Below the pieces are notes generated by a model. The model made no database searches. It was not told the origin of the DNA and saw nothing but the letters and a program-made list of their open reading frames with translations. From contig NC_033564.1 in assembly GCF_001680005.1 (NCBI RefSeq), forward strand, positions 62,001 to 126,000: DNA of 64,000 nt, in the 5' to 3' direction. Below, piece by piece: positions 60,893-64,000 of the stretch. How positions within the stretch are numbered: the stretch's first letter is position 1; each line of letters starts with the position of its first letter. The translations under genes and the position numbers were made by a program. The DNA is from Plasmodium coatneyi. Taxonomy: Eukaryota > Apicomplexa > Aconoidasida > Haemosporida > Plasmodiidae.

Positions 60893-62611
60893 ATGCTACC
60901 GCGCATAGTAGGTTCATTGGAGTGTAAACTTGAATTAGGTTCCCATATCTGCTATGCATATATACAGGTATATACATGTATATATACGTATTCGGGGTGT
61001 GTGTATCTAGCGCCCATTCTAAGAAAAATCCTTTTTCCCCTAAATGTACTTTTTAACATTTCTATAAAAGGAACAGTCCAGCATTGTATACCCGTTGCGT
61101 GTGCACCATTTCTTTTGGAAAAAATTTCCCTAGTTCATTTCCCCGTTCAAAATGCTATATATACATTTTTGCTTACAGAGCTGATCATACAAATAATGGG
61201 GACCACATTTCCACCTTCCTTCTTTTTTTTCCTTTGTGTCTATGCGGAACTAATTTTCTGTTTAGCTAAAAATAAAGTTTATATCCCCTTTTCCTTTATC
61301 TCAACACTTACCCATTCTATTTATAGAACCATTATAATGTGTAGGGGCATATAGGGATAAACTCAATTTTATGGAAATAAATGAAAAAAGAAAAAAAAAA
61401 AAAATGAACAGAAAGGATTCTCTCATACATTTCCAGTGCATAAGGACGAACTTAATGCAGAGAATGGTCTATAGACTTTATATCCGTATTTGTGATGAAA
61501 ATTAAATCACGAATGTTTAATAAAAAAGAGCAACACACCAATAACTGGATATATATAAATATACACATATAAAAAGGGGGCATAAATGACTATGTTATCT
61601 CCACCTTTGTAGTACTGTTTATAAAAACATTCCTTTACCTTTCAATTTCTTGTTACACAATTAAGAGCAAAAACATATAAAAGGAAAAAAAAAGAGAAAA
61701 TTAAGGAAATTTCCCTACTGTTTTATTTTCCTCTTTCTGTGTACATGAAAAATTGCAGAAAGGAGAAAGTGGTATAGGGACCGTTAAAATAATCTTCCTT
61801 CCTTCCCTTCCCTTTTTTTCTTTTTCTTCCATCTTTTCTTTTTTTTTCTTTCCAACATCTGCTGACAAAAAAAAACTTAAATTTACTACTAACAATTTCG
61901 ATGTCGGAACTTCTAGAGCCGAATACTCAGACCCCCCCCCCCTTTTTCGCATTATATTTTACCTTGGCCCATCCCTTTTTAATGAGAAAAAGGGGGAGGA
62001 AGTTCAAAAAAAATATATATTTTTCCGATAAAAAAATTTTACTTAAAATATGTTTTCTCTTTTTGAAGAATGAAAGGAGCAATTTCCAAAAAAGGAGCGG
62101 AACTCAGCGCTCACTTTTCGTTCCAAATGGTTAGAATAATATATTCTACATTTTGGCTACATACAATAGAAAGGGGAAAAATTTACAGTTACACATAGAA
62201 AAATGTAAATATTTAATGAATAGAAGGAAATAAAAAAAAATTACACTGTGTTCCAAGCTGAGCTGACAGTGCAATTGTTATTTATAAGATTTAAAGTAAT
62301 ATTAAGCATTTTGCAATTAAGAACAACATCTGTGTAGCAACATTTTATACTATATATACACTTTACCTTTTTTTTTTTATCATTAAACATAATAATATAT
62401 ATAGTGTGTTTTTTTCATTTTCTTTTTTATTCTTAATTATAAAAGCACACAAAAAAATAGGAGAACAAAAAAAGAGAAAAAAAGAATTAAAAAAAGGGAC
62501 ATTTTTACTAATAATTTTTTATTCAAAAAAAAAAGGAGTACAAATATTAATGTGTTGTTTAATTCTTGTACATAGATTCACGCATAATTTACACATAATA
62601 TAGAAAAAAAA
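60893..62611. other. Intergenic region upstream of the last gene
   Basis: A 153-codon plus-strand frame (60893-61354) is rich in Phe/Ile/Tyr/Cys and looks like translated AT-rich DNA rather than a gene. Pyrimidine-rich and A-rich runs follow (61795-61870, 62430-62535). The promoter and 5' untranslated region of the gene starting at 62612 are here; no motif is assigned. Confidence 0.4.
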
Positions 62612-64000
62612 ATGGCTCATAGCATGGGCACCCTGTACTCCGTGGTGGACGTGGATAAACCATTCAGTACCCTTAAAGAGAAGTATTATGTGTCCGAACC
62701 ATACCCCCCCCACCCCTCCGTAATTAGTGGCATGTATCACGGGAGATTCCCAAGTTATTATGTAGATGGTGATGATTATTTTTATAATGGCGAAGAAGAT
62801 TTTCTTATGAAGAAACCAAAAATCGGTGAAGATCCCAAACCAGACGAAAATAAAACAGAGGAAGTCGAAAATAAAGCGGAGAGCGTGGAAGCCACAAGCA
62901 GCGGGTTGACTCTCTTTCAAGCGGTTATGCTCATCGTTCTTTTGATGCGATTAGGCGTAAGTTGGAAATAGCAGAATTTGTTACGCACTCTGCGCGCGTT
63001 GCATTCGTTTTGCTGCTGGTGAATGTATCGCAAAGTGCACAAAAGGAGTGTGCATAATAAATATACGCTAAAACACGTGATCAGCGCGGAAAAGGTGCAA
63101 TAGCAATGCGCACACAAAAAATACAAACTTCCCACCCCCCCAACTTTTTCTGCAGAGAAATACGTCCACTAGACTGAGGCAAAAGCACGAGGCGAGGAAG
63201 CAACTATTAAATTATCTGGACAAAGTGAACGAAAGAATTAAAAAGGACGATCTTAAGATGGAAAAGAAAAAAAAAAAAATGGAGGCAAAAATAAAAAAGG
63301 AAGAAAAAGAAATGGAGATAAAATGGAAAGAAAAAAGAACAAAAACCAGAGATAAAATAGCCAAAAAACCATCGAAAGACACTTTACCCGGTATAGGCCC
63401 GTTCTACGACAAGGACCAAAGACTTTTGGATAAAAAATTGGACATTGTAGGTATCAATTATGAAAAGTATAAATATAATAAGAAAAGACGATGGAATGCT
63501 ATGAAAGCAACTTATCATAAGAAACTCAAGAAGGTACAAGATAAACAACAGAAGAGGAAAAGGAGAAAGTGCCAGCGAATGTTTCTGTTTGAAAGGAAGT
63601 GGAATTTTGGACCTAGAACCATGAAAAAGTACTTGCAACAGAAACAACGAGAATGCGAGTTAAATAAAGCGTATTATACTACGAACGAAAAGTTAAAAAA
63701 AAAAGAAGAGGAGGAGAAGGATGGGGCAAAGGATGCAGGAGCGGCTAAAGGTGCAGAAGCGGCAAAGGGTGCAGAAGCAGCTAAAGGTGCAGAAGCGGCA
63801 AAGGGTACGGAAGCGGCAAAGGGTACGGAAGCGGCAAAGGGTGCGGAAGCGGCTGAAGGTGCAGAAGCATCTAAAGGGGCAGAAGCGGCTAAACAAAAAG
63901 ACGATGATGACGATGATAGTGACGACAGCGACGATGATGATGATGAAGACTATGAAGATTATGAAGATGATGACTTTTATTATATGAATTTCGATGATGA
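62612..64000 (+). CDS. Two-exon single-pass protein with Ala/Lys/Glu repeats, 5' part
   Basis: Exons 62612-62956 and 63156->64000, phase 0 (donor GTAAGT, acceptor TTCTGCAG), open to the window end. I do not recognise the family. Exon 1 (115 codons) has no signal peptide. It has a Tyr/Pro-rich part (KYYVSEPYPPHPSVIS), acidic DGDDYFYNGEED, a Lys/Glu spacer, and a membrane segment FQAVMLIVLLMRLG right at the splice junction. Exon 2 opens RNTSTRLRQKHEARKQLLNY, and continues with a very Lys/Glu-rich helix, IGPFYDKDQRLLDKKLDIVG, then a Lys/Arg/Trp-rich part (KWNFGPRTMKKYLQQKQREC). About nine AAKGAE hexapeptides (63724-63897) and an Asp/Glu/Tyr tail follow. A Met-start, no-signal, single-membrane layout is known from PEXEL-negative exported proteins such as SBP1 and MAHRP1; that comparison is structural only. 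Confidence 0.8.
63724..63897 (+). repeat. 18-bp coding repeat, AAKGAE hexapeptides
   Basis: About nine tandem 18-bp units of the form ggtgcagaagcggcaaag encoding AAKGAE, with variants GTEAAK and GAEASK. They are followed directly by a gatgatgacgatgat acidic tract. The repeat is within exon 2 of the gene starting at 62612. Confidence 0.9.

Noticed and set aside
60893..61354. 153-codon plus-strand frame
   Set aside because: Composition (Phe, Ile, Tyr, Cys, Leu) is that of translated AT-rich DNA. There is no splice partner, motif or repeat, so it is left as intergenic.

Overview
The window reads as a subtelomeric-type (or internal multigene-array) region of a malaria parasite. Families, splice sites, very long A/T homopolymers and the moderate base composition point to the simian/vivax branch of Plasmodium that carries both SICAvar and KIR genes, i.e. 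P. knowlesi, P. coatneyi or a close relative. I see no long (GGGTTYA)n tracts of the kind P. knowlesi is known for, so I lean slightly towards P. coatneyi, but the sequence alone does not settle the species.

Layout. 1-4.6 kb: the 3' part of a SICAvar gene (+), with cysteine-rich exons, a transmembrane exon, an intron packed with ~28-30 bp telomere-like repeats, and the conserved cytoplasmic exon, which is interrupted by a homopolymer frameshift. 5.6-24 kb: a cluster of KIR genes in mixed orientation. Six look intact (5646-7068 -, 11285-12798 +, 13705-15086 +, 16815-18382 +, 19957-21477 -, 22496-23860 -) and one is broken (about 7120-7978 -). They share one plan: a tiny first exon of 2-10 codons, a large ectodomain exon ending in a membrane segment and a Tyr-Lys, then a Ser/Thr-rich cytoplasmic exon starting with Tyr. 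The KIR at 13.7 kb has lost the second intron and carries a 39-bp coding minisatellite.

About 25-51 kb: a visibly more AT-rich island with almost no coding sequence. It holds three minus-strand two-exon genes (27385-28642, 36065-37411, 44475-45776) spaced about 8.3-8.8 kb apart. Each has one membrane segment at the end of exon 1, then a basic patch and a Gln-rich, repeat-filled exon 2. Their coding sequences are strongly diverged, but a segment of up to about 0.9 kb upstream of each is nearly identical. This looks like a small tandemly duplicated family that I do not recognise, and it is the best candidate in the window for something undescribed.

51.5-53.5 kb: a two-exon gene (-) with a signal-peptide exon, a PEXEL-type RLLWE motif and two C-terminal membrane segments, a typical exported protein. 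55.3-55.9 kb: a degenerate C-rich repeat field. 57.9-59.2 kb: a further KIR gene (+). 59.3-60.3 kb: flanking sequence shared with the SICAvar 3' flank and with 24.3-24.6 kb. 62.6 kb to the end: the 5' part of a two-exon membrane protein with a basic, then Ala/Lys/Glu-repeat, then acidic tail.

Together the genes look like host-cell-surface or exported antigens. SICAvar and KIR are known variant-antigen families. The trio and the last gene share the same intron-right-after-membrane-segment layout, which suggests, but does not prove, a related cellular destination.
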